Assembly: GCF_040546585.1 (NCBI RefSeq)
Contig: NZ_JBEPOC010000001.1
Span: 1-64,000, forward strand
DNA: 64,000 nt
Reading direction: 5' to 3'
From: Marmoricola sp. OAE513
Lineage (GTDB): Bacteria; Actinomycetota; Actinomycetes; Propionibacteriales; Nocardioidaceae
Of this stretch, positions 13,480 to 22,244 are shown piece by piece (the first letter of the stretch is position 1; each line of letters opens with the position of its first letter). Below the pieces are notes generated by a model. The model had not been told where the DNA came from, ran no database searches, and saw only the letters and a list, made by a program, of their open reading frames with translations. The position numbers and the translations under genes are program-made.

Positions 13480-14214
13480 ATGGCACCTGATCCTGCGACC
13501 GACCTCCTGCTCGATGCCCTCAAGCAGTCCGATCAACGCATGATCCGGACTGTGGATTCCCTCACGGACGACCAGTGGACCGGACGGACCGTGCTCCCCG
13601 ACTGGAGCCGAGCCCACGTCGTGGCGCACCTGGCACTGAACGCCGAGGGCTTCCTCCGGGCGCTCGGCGGCATCCAGGACGGCGAGGAGCGGGCGATCTA
13701 CGACTCCAACGCCGCCCGGGACGCCGACATCGCCGAGCTGGCTGCCGCGGAGCCGAGCGAGATCAGGGAGCGCTACTTCGCCGCGACCAGCCGGTTGCGG
13801 CACGTGTTCGGCTCCTTGACCGACGAGCAGTGGGGAGCGACCGTCAACCGGTTGCCGGAGGGGCCGACCTGGCCGGTCGACAGCCTGGTGGTCGCCCGCC
13901 GGCTCGAGGTGGAGGTCCACCACGCCGACCTCGACCTCGGCTACACCGCGCGAGACTGGCCCGAGGACTTCGCCGTACGGGTGCTGGACACCGTGACCGC
14001 GAACCACGCCGCCTCCCCCGCCTCCGAGAAGTTCAGCGCGCACGCCAGCGACCTCGGGCGGACCTGGTCGGTCGGCGCCGACGAGCCGGTGGTCACCGGC
14101 ACGGCGGGCGAGCTCGGCTGGTGGCTGATGGGCCGCGGCAACGGCGAGGGGGTCAGCTCCGCCCACGGCCCCCTGCCGGAGATCGGGCCGTGGACGAAGC
14201 CGGTCAGGACGTGA
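13480..14214 (+). CDS. Mycothiol-dependent maleylpyruvate isomerase family protein
   Basis: A DinB-like four-helix N-terminal domain followed by a small C-terminal domain, 244 residues. The N-terminal segment [15 protein letters not shown] and the [15 protein letters not shown] segment supply the likely metal ligands His50, Glu143 and His147, spaced as in C. glutamicum maleylpyruvate isomerase. The family uses mycothiol as cofactor or acts as a mycothiol transferase. No gentisate-pathway genes are nearby, so the actual substrate is unknown. It ends directly against the convergent carbonic anhydrase gene (no spacer). Confidence 0.85.
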   Translation: MAPDPATDLLLDALKQSDQRMIRTVDSLTDDQWTGRTVLPDWSRAHVVAHLALNAEGFLRALGGIQDGEERAIYDSNAARDADIAELAAAEPSEIRERYFAATSRLRHVFGSLTDEQWGATVNRLPEGPTWPVDSLVVARRLEVEVHHADLDLGYTARDWPEDFAVRVLDTVTANHAASPASEKFSAHASDLGRTWSVGADEPVVTGTAGELGWWLMGRGNGEGVSSAHGPLPEIGPWTKPVRT

Positions 14215-14706
14215 TCAGGCGCTGACCTCGTCGAGCGCGCCGGTGGCGACGTCGAACACGAAGCCGCGGACCTGGTCTGTCTTCGGGATGAACGGGGACG
14301 CCTTGATCCGGTTGATCGACTGGGTGACGTCCGCTGCTGCGTCGGGGAAGGCCTCGGAGGACCAGGTCGGCCGGATCCCGGTCTCCTTCTCGATGCCCTG
14401 GCGGAAGTCGTCGTCGGAGAAGGTCACCATCCCGCAGTCGGTGTGGTGCACGAGCACGATCTCCTCGGTCCCGAGCAGGCGCTGACTGATGGTCAGCGAG
14501 CGCAGCGCGTCCTCGGTCGCGACCCCTCCGGCGTTGCGGATCACGTGCGCGTCACCCTCGGACAGGCCGAGGATCTTGGCCGGGTCCAGCCGGGCGTCCA
14601 TGCAGGCCAGGACGGCGACCTTGCGTGCGGGCGGGAGCGGCAACGGTCCGTCGAAACCGTTCTGGTACTCCGCGTTGGCCGTCAGGAACTCGTCGGTCAC
14701 GGTCAT
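14215..14706 (-). CDS. Beta-class carbonic anhydrase
   Basis: Interconverts CO2 and bicarbonate in the cytoplasm. The 163-residue protein is of the short type represented by M. tuberculosis Rv1284. Zinc ligands are Cys35, His88 and Cys91. The Asp37-Arg39 dyad (CMDARLDP) that gates the active site is also present. ATG at 14706 is preceded by GAGGAG about 6 nt upstream. It converges on the mycothiol-family gene without a gap. Confidence 0.93.
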   Translation of the reverse strand: MTVTDEFLTANAEYQNGFDGPLPLPPARKVAVLACMDARLDPAKILGLSEGDAHVIRNAGGVATEDALRSLTISQRLLGTEEIVLVHHTDCGMVTFSDDDFRQGIEKETGIRPTWSSEAFPDAAADVTQSINRIKASPFIPKTDQVRGFVFDVATGALDEVSA

Positions 14707-14782
14707 GCTGGCTCCTCAGTAGTGTTTGTCTAGTGGGTTACTGCACTTAGGGTAGCCGACCGCTGGGAACTAGGCTCGTGCC

Positions 14783-15457
14783 ATGACGACGTACACCGGC
14801 AACGTCTCCCCCGGCGGGACCCCGGACACCCGAGAGCTCAGCCACCTGATCATCACCAAGGTGGCGGTCGATCCGCAGATGTCGAACAACTGCTACGTGC
14901 TGCGCTGCCGGGCGACCGACGAGCAGGTGCTCATCGACGCCGCCGACGACGCCCAGGCACTGCTGAACCTGCTCGGCGCAGCCGGCGCCACCAAGGTCAT
15001 CACGACCCACCAGCACTGGGACCACCACCGCGCACTCAAGGCGGTCGCCGAGGCCACCGGTGCCGTGGTCGTCGCCGGCGAGCCGGACGCGGACGCCATC
15101 ACCGAGCAGACCGAGGTCACCGTGGACGACCGCGTCGAGCACGGCGACGTCATCGAGTTCGGCAAGGTCCGCCTCGAGGTCATCCGGATCACCGGGCACA
15201 CCCCCGGCTCGATCGTGCTCAAGTACGACGACCCCGACGGCACCCCGCACCTGTGGACCGGCGACTCGCTCTTCCCGGGCGGCGTCGGGAACACTTTCGG
15301 CGACGCGGACGCCTTCGTCAGCCTGATCAACGACGTCGAGGAGCGCATCTTCGGCACGCTGCCGGACGAGACCTGGTTCTACCCGGGCCACGGGAACGAC
15401 TCGCAGCTGGGCGCCGAACGACCGCACCTGGCCGAGTGGCGCGAGCGCGGCTGGTGA
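14783..15457 (+). CDS. Metallo-beta-lactamase-fold hydrolase
   Basis: A 224-residue protein with the MBL metal motif THQHWDHH (HxHxDH), a distal metal-binding TGHTPGS, GDSLFPGGVGNT and the closing PGHG. The arrangement is that of the glyoxalase II-like branch, which hydrolyses thioesters or persulfides. In an actinobacterium the thiol could be mycothiol; that is inference. It overlaps the next small gene by the four bases GTGA, so the two are translationally coupled. Confidence 0.87.
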   Translation: MTTYTGNVSPGGTPDTRELSHLIITKVAVDPQMSNNCYVLRCRATDEQVLIDAADDAQALLNLLGAAGATKVITTHQHWDHHRALKAVAEATGAVVVAGEPDADAITEQTEVTVDDRVEHGDVIEFGKVRLEVIRITGHTPGSIVLKYDDPDGTPHLWTGDSLFPGGVGNTFGDADAFVSLINDVEERIFGTLPDETWFYPGHGNDSQLGAERPHLAEWRERGW

Positions 15458-15732
15458 AGCCGTGCGCGTACTGCGGTGACGACATCGCCGTCCACGGCAC
15501 CACGCTCGAGGCGGAGCTGCTGATCGAGGACAAGACCTACGGGCTGAACCCGTCCTTCTGCTCCTGGCCGCACGCAGCGGCGTGGTTCAACCAGGTACCC
15601 CCGGACATCTCCGCCTGGCACCAGGTCAAGAAGGGAAACCCGGACGGCGGGCTGCTCACCTGGGTCATCCTGCTCGTGCTGATCATCCTGCTGCTGGGCA
15701 CCGTGATCACGCTGATGGCGACGCTGCGGTAG
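15454..15732 (+). CDS. Small CxxC protein with one C-terminal membrane helix
   Basis: A 92-residue product starting with GTG inside the stop of the preceding MBL gene. The N-terminus has a CAYCGDD zinc-ribbon-like knuckle, with a further Cys in PSFCSWPHAAAW. Residues ~69-90 form one strongly hydrophobic helix. The expected topology is a small cytosolic head on a tail anchor. No function is recognised. Coupling to the MBL hydrolase suggests a shared role. Confidence 0.7.
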   Translation: MKPCAYCGDDIAVHGTTLEAELLIEDKTYGLNPSFCSWPHAAAWFNQVPPDISAWHQVKKGNPDGGLLTWVILLVLIILLLGTVITLMATLR

Positions 15733-15802
15733 GCGCAATTCCTGTCGGTGTCCGCGGTTAGCGTGGGGCACAGAAGGGGTCGACGTCTTCTGGGAGGGAA
15801 GC

Positions 15803-17140
15803 ATGACCCTGCACGACCTGGTCCGCTCCGGCGTGGACGAGCTGATCGCGGAGAACCGGTCGGCCGCGCGGCGCTCGCACCTGCTGCTGCAGATCTACCT
15901 CGAGTTCCGGCGACGCTGCCCGGGGAAGGACGATCCGCACGCGCTGTCGGCACGTCAGCAGGCTGTCGTCGAGGTGAGCGAGGCCTGGGCAGTGCCGGCT
16001 TCCTGGGTGCGCAGCGAGCTGAACAACGCCATCTGGATCGTCGACCACTTCGCGCACCTCGGCGAGCTCGCCCGGGCCGGCGCCCTCGACCCCTACCGGG
16101 TCAGGTTGATCGCCGACGCAGCACGGCACGGCCTCGAGACCACTGAGGAGTACGCCGCGTTCGCCGACAAGATGACCCCTTTCCTGTCGCGCCACCTCCG
16201 TGAGGACGGCCTCGTGACCTGCACCCACAAGCAGCTGCGCAACCGGGTCTCCTACCTGATCAAGAAAATCCGCTCCGCGGACGCCGAAGCGCAGTTCCGC
16301 AACGCGCACCAGCACCGCGACGTCGTCGTCGACGACGGGGAGCACGGGATCTCCTGGCTGACGATCGCAGGCACGACCGATCAAATCGCTGTGGCGCTGC
16401 GACGACTGACCCTGGAAGCGCGTGCGTTGCGCGCCGCGGGCGACAGACGGACGGTCGAACAGATCAAGGCGGACCTGGCAGTCGACCTCCTCACCGGAGC
16501 CGCGACGCACGCACCGCCGGCGTACGCCCGCCCGGTGATCAACCTGACGGTGCCGATCCAGACCGTCATGGGCCTCTCCGGCGGGCAGGTGATCCCGGCA
16601 GGCCTCGCCCGCGTGATCGCCCAACGTCCGGGCGCGACCTGGCACCGCATGCTGACGGATCCCGCCGGCCAGGCCGTCGAGCTCTCCACCGAGAACTACC
16701 GGCCGACCCGCGCGATCTGGGAGCAGGTGGTGGGCACGCAGACCACCTGCTTCCGCCCGGGCTGCGATCACGCCTCCACCGAGTGCGACCTCGACCACCG
16801 GACAGCCTGGCCCCGCGGGGCAACCACGGCGAAGAACCTGAACCCGGCGTGCCGCACCGACCACCGCGCCAAGCAGACCCCCGGCTTCGCCGTTCGCCAG
16901 ACCGACAACGGATCGTTCGTCCTCGACACGCCAGGCGGGTTCTCCCACCACCTGCGCGCGACCTCGCACCCGGTCAGCAGCGAATGGGTCCCGCTGGGAG
17001 GGATTCAGTTCTCAGCGACTGAACTCGGGCTGGCTCTCGACCACCTCGCTGCCCGGGCCGGCTCGCAGGACCTCGCCGGCCGGGGCTCACGACCCGATCT
17101 CTCCTGGGAACACGACCCGCGGTGGTGGCTCGCGGCGTGA
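15803..17140 (+). CDS. DUF222 / HNH endonuclease-domain protein (13E12 family)
   Basis: A 445-residue member of the family that is multi-copy in many actinobacteria, the '13E12 repeat' proteins. An all-helical DUF222 region (~20-300) is followed by a zinc-knuckle HNH nuclease core around 310-360, with Cys pairs and the DLDHRTAWPRG...N...H pattern. GGGAGG lies 7 nt upstream of the ATG. Family members are suspected mobile or selfish nucleases, but their activity is poorly characterised. No flanking repeats or target-site duplication are visible. Confidence 0.88.
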   Translation: MTLHDLVRSGVDELIAENRSAARRSHLLLQIYLEFRRRCPGKDDPHALSARQQAVVEVSEAWAVPASWVRSELNNAIWIVDHFAHLGELARAGALDPYRVRLIADAARHGLETTEEYAAFADKMTPFLSRHLREDGLVTCTHKQLRNRVSYLIKKIRSADAEAQFRNAHQHRDVVVDDGEHGISWLTIAGTTDQIAVALRRLTLEARALRAAGDRRTVEQIKADLAVDLLTGAATHAPPAYARPVINLTVPIQTVMGLSGGQVIPAGLARVIAQRPGATWHRMLTDPAGQAVELSTENYRPTRAIWEQVVGTQTTCFRPGCDHASTECDLDHRTAWPRGATTAKNLNPACRTDHRAKQTPGFAVRQTDNGSFVLDTPGGFSHHLRATSHPVSSEWVPLGGIQFSATELGLALDHLAARAGSQDLAGRGSRPDLSWEHDPRWWLAA

Positions 17141-17202
17141 GCGGGTCAGCGCTGCTCTCCGGTAAGTTCGGGGGCGGCATTGACGCAACGAACGGAGAGC
17201 AC

Positions 17203-17982
17203 GTGAAGCTCAACGGAGCGACGGTCCTGCTGACCGGCGCTACAGGGGGAATCGGGCACGCGATCGCACGCCGGCTGAAGTCCGAGGGCTGCGACGTGGT
17301 CCTGACCGGACGCAACGCCGAGGTCCTCGCGCCGCTCGCGGCCGAGCTCGGTGCCCGCAGCATCGTCGCCGACCTCGGTGACGCCGCGGACGTCGACCGG
17401 TTGCTGGTCGAGGCGGGTCGCGTCGACGTGCTCGTCGCGAACGCTGCTCTGCCGGGCACCGGCGACCTCGCCACGATGAGCGTCGAGCGCATCGACGCCA
17501 ACATCGACGTGAACCTCCGGGCGCCCATCATGATGGCGCGCGCCCTGGTGCCGGCCCTCGTCGAGCGCCGTACCGGCCACCTCGTCTTCATCGGCTCCGT
17601 CTCCGGGATCGTCGCCTCCCCGGGCAGCACGCTGTACAACGCCACCAAGTTCGGCCTCCGCGGCTTCGCCGCGGCGCTGCGCCAGGACCTGCACCCGACC
17701 GGCGTCGGCGTCTCGATCGTCGAGCCCGGCTTCGTGCGCGACGCGGGCATGTTCGTGAACAGCGGCATGGAGGTCCCACGAGGCACCCGCACGGTCACCC
17801 CCGAGAAGGTGGCGGCCGGCGTCGTCAAGGCGATCACCAAGAACCGCGGCGAGGTCGTCGTCGCTCCTGCCGAGCTGCGCCTGGGTGCACGGTTCGGTTC
17901 GATCTTCCCCTCGGTCAACGACGCCGCCCAGCGGCAGGCCGGCGCAGCCGAGATGGTGAGCAAGCATGCCTACAACAATTGA
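17203..17982 (+). CDS. Short-chain dehydrogenase/reductase
   Basis: A 259-residue classical SDR: TGATGGIG nucleotide motif, VANAAL (variant NAG), a Ser in FIGSVSG and the YNATK catalytic pair. GTG at 17203 is chosen because GGAGAG lies about 4 nt ahead and the product then starts just before the Rossmann strand; the frame is open back to 17122. It overlaps psd by 17 nt and so is cotranscribed with phospholipid genes. The substrate is unknown. Confidence 0.86.
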   Translation: MKLNGATVLLTGATGGIGHAIARRLKSEGCDVVLTGRNAEVLAPLAAELGARSIVADLGDAADVDRLLVEAGRVDVLVANAALPGTGDLATMSVERIDANIDVNLRAPIMMARALVPALVERRTGHLVFIGSVSGIVASPGSTLYNATKFGLRGFAAALRQDLHPTGVGVSIVEPGFVRDAGMFVNSGMEVPRGTRTVTPEKVAAGVVKAITKNRGEVVVAPAELRLGARFGSIFPSVNDAAQRQAGAAEMVSKHAYNN

Positions 17983-18619
17983 TCGCGAGGCCTGGACGGC
18001 TGCTGCCGTCGGGGCCCTGCCCGCCCTGGGCGCAGCACTGCTGGGCCGCCGGAAGACCGCACTCGCCCTGGCTTCGCTACCGGTCGGCATCGTCGCGTTC
18101 TTCCGCGATCCCGAGCGCCCGATCGACCACACGCCCGTCCACGAGGACCTGGTGCTCGCTCCCGCCGACGGCAAGGTCATGCACGCCGGACCGGGACAGC
18201 CGGGCGTCGCGCCGCCGGGCGACTGGCAGCAGGTGAGCATCTTCCTGTCCGTCTTCGACGTGCACATCAACCGGACGCCGTACAGCGGCACGGTCACCGA
18301 CGTGACCTACCGACCGGGCAAGTGGCACGCGGCGTACAAGTTCGAGAGCGCCACCGAGAACGAGCGCTCCGACATCACGCTGTCGCACACCGTGTCCGGG
18401 AAGGAGCGCCGCGTCATCTTCCGCCAGATCGTCGGTCTGGTGGCACGCCGCGTGGTGACCCGGGTCAAGGCCGGGGACGTGGTCCGCACCGGCGACCGCA
18501 TCGGCCTGATGAAGTTCGGCTCCCGGATGGACGTCTTCGTCCCCGCCGACGTCGAGCTCCAGGTGCACGCGGGTGACCGCACCGTCGCCGGCGTCACGGT
18601 CCTGGGCCGCTGGCGATGA
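17966..18619 (+). CDS. psd: Phosphatidylserine decarboxylase
   Basis: Makes phosphatidylethanolamine from phosphatidylserine at the inner membrane. The 217-residue short-form enzyme has an N-terminal hydrophobic region (10-45), the DVHINRTP motif and the self-cleavage site KFGSRMDVF. Cleavage between Gly185 and Ser186 would give the pyruvoyl-bearing alpha chain. It overlaps pssA by four bases (ATGA), so the two lipid enzymes are translationally coupled. Confidence 0.95.
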   Translation: MPTTIDREAWTAAAVGALPALGAALLGRRKTALALASLPVGIVAFFRDPERPIDHTPVHEDLVLAPADGKVMHAGPGQPGVAPPGDWQQVSIFLSVFDVHINRTPYSGTVTDVTYRPGKWHAAYKFESATENERSDITLSHTVSGKERRVIFRQIVGLVARRVVTRVKAGDVVRTGDRIGLMKFGSRMDVFVPADVELQVHAGDRTVAGVTVLGRWR

Positions 18620-19545
18620 CCGACGCCCCGCCGACTGACGGCAGTGTGAAGCCTCGGCGCCGCCTGCTGCGACGTCGCCGCTTCCGGGTCGCCTCCCACT
18701 CCGGCGCCGAGGTCGTCTCCCTGCGCCAGCTCCCCGCCAAGGAGCGGTTGCGCGTCACCGCCCCCAGCCTGTTCACGGCGGGCAACATGGCGTGCGGCTT
18801 CTCGGCCGTGCCGCTCGCGTTCAACGGGCACAGCCACTGGGCCGCGGTCCTGATGACGGTGGCGATCTTCATGGACGTCGCCGACGGTGCCGTGGCCCGG
18901 CTCGTCGGCGCGACGTCCCCGTTCGGCGTGCAGCTCGACTCCTTGGCGGACCTGATCTCCTTCGGGCTCGCCCCTGCGGTGCTCGTCTACACCTGGGTGC
19001 TCCCGGAGTGGCCCGTCGTCGCCTGGGTGGCGGCGTACTTCTGGTTGGCGTGCGCGGCGTTCCGGCTCGCCCGCTTCAACTTCACCGTCGACCCGCACGC
19101 GGACAAGCGCTACTTCATCGGGATGCCGAGCCCCGGTGCGGCCGCGGTCGTGATCGCCACCGTGTTCGCGCTCGACCTGCCCGAGGACAAGGTCGGACCG
19201 TCGATCCTGCTCCCCGCGGTCATCAGCGTGGTGCCCGCGGTGCTGATGGTCAGCACCGTCCGGTTCCGGTCGTTCCGCAACCTGGTCTCCCCCAGGACGC
19301 AGCAGGCCAAGGTGACCACCGCGCTGATCGTCGTCGCCTTCGTCACCGGCATCGCCCTCGAGCCCGCCGCGACGATGCTCGTCGTCGCGTACACCTACGT
19401 CCTGACCGCGCCGGTCGGGGTGATCACCCGTCCCCTGCGTCGACGCGTCTTCGGGCCCGACTCGGTCGCGCCCCCGCGGGTCAAGCAGCAGTCGGTGTTC
19501 CTGCCGGTCCACGAGGACGACGACGCGGACACCGACGACGAGTGA
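18616..19545 (+). CDS. pssA: CDP-diacylglycerol-serine O-phosphatidyltransferase
   Basis: Forms phosphatidylserine, the substrate of the adjacent psd. The 309-residue membrane protein has a basic cytosolic N-terminus (PRRRLLRRRRFR), about eight hydrophobic helices and the CDP-alcohol phosphotransferase signature (DGAVARLVG...G...D...D, residues ~91-113). The C-terminus is acidic (EDDDADTDDE). The psd-pssA order is common in actinobacteria. It converges on kshB with a 12-nt gap. Confidence 0.94.
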   Translation: MTDAPPTDGSVKPRRRLLRRRRFRVASHSGAEVVSLRQLPAKERLRVTAPSLFTAGNMACGFSAVPLAFNGHSHWAAVLMTVAIFMDVADGAVARLVGATSPFGVQLDSLADLISFGLAPAVLVYTWVLPEWPVVAWVAAYFWLACAAFRLARFNFTVDPHADKRYFIGMPSPGAAAVVIATVFALDLPEDKVGPSILLPAVISVVPAVLMVSTVRFRSFRNLVSPRTQQAKVTTALIVVAFVTGIALEPAATMLVVAYTYVLTAPVGVITRPLRRRVFGPDSVAPPRVKQQSVFLPVHEDDDADTDDE

Positions 19546-19557
19546 CCGCCCGCGGAG

Positions 19558-20646
19558 TCAGCCGTTGTAGCTGATCTTCAGCAGCTCGGTGAGCGGGAGC
19601 GCCTGGCAGGTCAGCCGGATGCCGTCCGCGAGGTCCTCGGGGTCCAGGACGTCGTTGTGCTTCATCTCGAGGTCGCCCTCGAGCACGATGCACGCGCACG
19701 AGCTGCAGTTGCCCTCCCGGCAGCTGAACGGCGCGTTGACGCCCTTGCCCTCGAGGAACTCCAGCAGGACCTGGGTGCCGTCCCAGTCGTCGAAGGCGTA
19801 GTGGTTGCCGTCGAGCTCGACCTCGAGGCGCACCGGGCCGACCGTCGGCTTCGCCTCCTCGGGCTCGTCCTCGCCGTCGTCGGCCTCTGCCAGCTTCGAC
19901 TGGAACGCCAGGACCTCCTCGACGTCGCCGAAGGGGTTGCCGCCGAGGGAGACGAACTTCTCCTGGTGGCGCTGCTCGCGCGGGATCTCGAGCTCCTTGA
20001 GCGCGGTGGCGACGGCCTTCATGAACGGAGCCGGACCGCAGCAGAACGACGTGTACGTCGTGAAGTACGACGCGAAGAGCTTGATGCCCTCGCCGGTGGG
20101 CAGGCCCTGGACGGACTCGAGCCAGTGCACGACGGTGAACCGGTCGGGGTGCTGCTCGACCAGCTCGCGTAGCTCGGCTGCGAAGATCACCGAATCCTGA
20201 TCGCGGTTGGCGTAGAACAGCACGACCTTGCCGGAGCCCTTCTCCAGCGCGGTCCGGGCGATCGAGATGACCGGGGTGATGCCCGAACCGCCGCCCCAGA
20301 GCAGCAGGTCGGCGTTGATGTCCTTGGGGGTGAAGATGCCGCTGGGCGGCAGCAGGCGCAGGGTGTCGCCGGCCTTGAGGTTGTCGCAGATCCAGTTCGA
20401 GGCGTAGCCGTCGGCCGTGCGCTTGACCGTGATCTGGTGGCTGCCACTGTGCGGGGAGCTCGACAGCGAGTAGCAGCGCGCGGCCAGGCCGGTCTGGTCG
20501 CTCGGCACCGCGACGGTCAGGAACTGACCGGGCGTGTACGCGAACGTCTCCTGCAGCTCGGCGGGGACCTCGAACACGACGGACTTCGCGTCCGCCGTCT
20601 CCTCGATGACCTCGAGGACGTTCAGGACGTAGGACTCAGTAGCCAA
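19558..20646 (-). CDS. kshB: 3-ketosteroid 9-alpha-hydroxylase, ferredoxin reductase component
   Basis: Passes electrons from NADH through FAD and a plant-type [2Fe-2S] centre to KshA, which 9-alpha-hydroxylates the steroid nucleus so that ring B opens. The 362 residues show FAD-binding RCYSLSSSP, NAD-binding GGGSGITP and a C-terminal ferredoxin domain with Cys309, Cys314, Cys317 and Cys347. An acidic linker (about 255-268) joins the reductase and ferredoxin parts. The TTG start at 20646 lies 2 nt after the stop of the small upstream gene, so translation may be coupled; no strong Shine-Dalgarno is seen. The neighbouring kshA supports the assignment. Confidence 0.93.
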   Translation of the reverse strand: MATESYVLNVLEVIEETADAKSVVFEVPAELQETFAYTPGQFLTVAVPSDQTGLAARCYSLSSSPHSGSHQITVKRTADGYASNWICDNLKAGDTLRLLPPSGIFTPKDINADLLLWGGGSGITPVISIARTALEKGSGKVVLFYANRDQDSVIFAAELRELVEQHPDRFTVVHWLESVQGLPTGEGIKLFASYFTTYTSFCCGPAPFMKAVATALKELEIPREQRHQEKFVSLGGNPFGDVEEVLAFQSKLAEADDGEDEPEEAKPTVGPVRLEVELDGNHYAFDDWDGTQVLLEFLEGKGVNAPFSCREGNCSSCACIVLEGDLEMKHNDVLDPEDLADGIRLTCQALPLTELLKISYNG

Positions 20647-20648
20647 CT

Positions 20649-20951
20649 TCAGTAACCATCCTCAGCACCGATCTCGACAGCACCGTCCTTGACGGCCTGC
20701 TCGATCGAGGAGCGTAGTCGCGAGCACGCGGTGTGGATCGGTCGTCCCTCGGGCTGGGACGACGCGCGGTTGAACTCCGCGCAGTGGTCGAGCGCCTCGG
20801 CGCTCCACTGGATCGCCGTGTGCTGCTCGCTGTTCTTCTTGACGCGTACCTTCGCCAGGCAGTCGAGGCACGCGACCTCGACCAGCCGGGCCTCGGTGTA
20901 GAGCCGCTGGTCCTCGAGCGTCTCGGGAGAGGTCGGGGCGTAGGAGACCAT
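20649..20951 (-). CDS. Small cysteine-rich protein between kshA and kshB, function unknown
   Basis: A 100-residue soluble protein with no signal peptide or membrane segment. Four cysteines (Cys28, Cys31, Cys57, Cys76) and nearby His56 and His73 could bind zinc or an iron-sulfur cluster; the first pair is a CLDC knuckle. The middle is basic and polar (KVRVKKNSEQHTAIQW), and the C-terminus is an amphipathic helix with acidic residues. It sits 13 nt after kshA and 2 nt before kshB, so it is surely cotranscribed with the hydroxylase. In M. tuberculosis kshA (Rv3526) is also followed by an uncharacterised gene (Rv3527); homology needs an alignment. A role as an assembly or electron-transfer factor is inference. 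Confidence 0.8.
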   Translation of the reverse strand: MVSYAPTSPETLEDQRLYTEARLVEVACLDCLAKVRVKKNSEQHTAIQWSAEALDHCAEFNRASSQPEGRPIHTACSRLRSSIEQAVKDGAVEIGAEDGY

Positions 20952-20964
20952 CAGCCGGGCCCGA

Positions 20965-22125
20965 TCAGTGGTGGACCGGTCGCCCGGCCTCTGCCTCTTC
21001 GGCAGCCCGCTTCGCGAGGTTCTCGGCGACCTCGGCGTGCCAGAACTCGTTGGCCTTGGTGGTGTCGACCTCGAACTCGAAGCGCTCGGTCATCTCGGGG
21101 ACGACGTCGGCCTTGTCCACGTAGAACTGCTCGTACCAACGACGCAGCTGGTAGACCGGGCCGTCCTCCTCGCACAGCAGCGGGTTCTGGACGGCGACCT
21201 TGTTCTTCCAGATGTGCACGTCCTGGAGGAAGCCCTCGCCGAACATCTTCGTGTACTTCTCGGCGATGAAGGCGACGGTCGCGTCGTCCATGCCCTCGGG
21301 CTTCTTCACCGTGATGCCGTACTGCAGCGTGAACGAGTTCGGGCTGGTGGCGATGTGGGTGTTGACCAGGATGACCTCGGTCTTGAAGCCCTTGTAGTCG
21401 ACCCAGAGCCAGTTGATCATGTACGACGGCCCGTAGTAGGTGGCCTCGGACTTGAGGAACAGGTCCGAGCCCGCGGAGCTGTAGCCCTCGGCCTTGTCGG
21501 GACGGCCGGTCGACTCCATGAACTGGGTCGCCATGTGGCCCTCGAAGACGTTCCGGAAGCTCGTCGGGAACGAGAAGTGCACGTAGTAGAAGTGCGCCAT
21601 GTCGGCGACGTTGTCGATGAGCTCGCGGCAGTTGGAGCCCTCGATCTCGGTGATGTTCCACGACCAGTCGGCGTACTCGCCCTCGGCGAGGCCGGGCAGC
21701 TGGATCGGGAGGATCGAGCGGTCGGCGGCGGAGCCCTCGGGATCCATCCAGATGAAGAGCTGGTCGTTGACGATCGCGGTCTCGTAGCGCAGCGTCTTGG
21801 CACGCAGCGGCACCCGGCGGGCGTACGGGATCGCCTTGCACTTGCCGTCGCCGCCCCAGCGCCAGTCGTGGAACGGGCACGCGATGTCGTCGCCCTTGAC
21901 CTCGCCCTGGGTCAGGTCGCCCCCCATGTGCCGGCAGTAGCCGTCCAGGACGTTCAGCTCGCCCTTGCTGTCCTGCCACACGACGAGCTTGCCGTCGAAC
22001 GCGTTGATCGCGTGGGGCTTGCCGTCCCGGAAGGTCTCAGCCAGGCCGAGGCAGTGCCAACCGCGGGCGTAACGGCTCGGCGCGACGCCCTGGTCGAGCG
22101 AACGAGCTTCGGTGGCGGTGCTCAT
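20965..22125 (-). CDS. kshA: 3-ketosteroid 9-alpha-hydroxylase, oxygenase component
   Basis: Rieske non-haem iron oxygenase that hydroxylates C9 of androstenedione-type steroids or their CoA esters, starting nucleus breakdown. The 386 residues carry the Rieske ligands Cys64/His66 and Cys83/His86, and the mononuclear iron motif with Asn172, Asp175, His178 and His183. The start at 22125 is chosen because GGAGGT sits about 6 nt upstream; an in-frame start at 22167 would include the operator region. Transcribed leftward with the small gene and kshB, and controlled by the KstR-like site at 22166. Confidence 0.95.
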   Translation of the reverse strand: MSTATEARSLDQGVAPSRYARGWHCLGLAETFRDGKPHAINAFDGKLVVWQDSKGELNVLDGYCRHMGGDLTQGEVKGDDIACPFHDWRWGGDGKCKAIPYARRVPLRAKTLRYETAIVNDQLFIWMDPEGSAADRSILPIQLPGLAEGEYADWSWNITEIEGSNCRELIDNVADMAHFYYVHFSFPTSFRNVFEGHMATQFMESTGRPDKAEGYSSAGSDLFLKSEATYYGPSYMINWLWVDYKGFKTEVILVNTHIATSPNSFTLQYGITVKKPEGMDDATVAFIAEKYTKMFGEGFLQDVHIWKNKVAVQNPLLCEEDGPVYQLRRWYEQFYVDKADVVPEMTERFEFEVDTTKANEFWHAEVAENLAKRAAEEAEAGRPVHH

Positions 22126-22165
22126 GGGTGACCTCCGTTGACGGCGGGTTTCTCTTCCGTAAAAC

Positions 22166-22179
22166 AAGAACAGGTTATA
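22166..22179. promoter_or_regulatory. KstR-like operator between kshA and chsE4
   Basis: AAGAACAGGTTATA matches the KstR core AACNNGTT and differs from the ideal TAGAACNNGTTCTA at two outer bases. It lies in the 119-nt divergent promoter, 40 nt from the kshA start and 65 nt from the chsE4 start, so one site could govern both directions. Confidence 0.75.
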
Positions 22180-22244
22180 GTTTTGCGCGTAGTTATTCCA
22201 GTCCTTGGCGCCGTGGCGCTCCTGACCAGTATGGGGATCTCTTC

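Noticed and set aside
14747-14765. Iron box (IdeR/DtxR) near the carbonic anhydrase promoter
   Set aside because: Only one half (TTAGGGTAGCC) resembles the consensus; the other half does not match, and neither flanking gene is iron-related.
15803-17140. DUF222-HNH gene as a complete mobile element
   Set aside because: No terminal repeats, target duplication, intron structure or second gene were found; only the family is suggestive.
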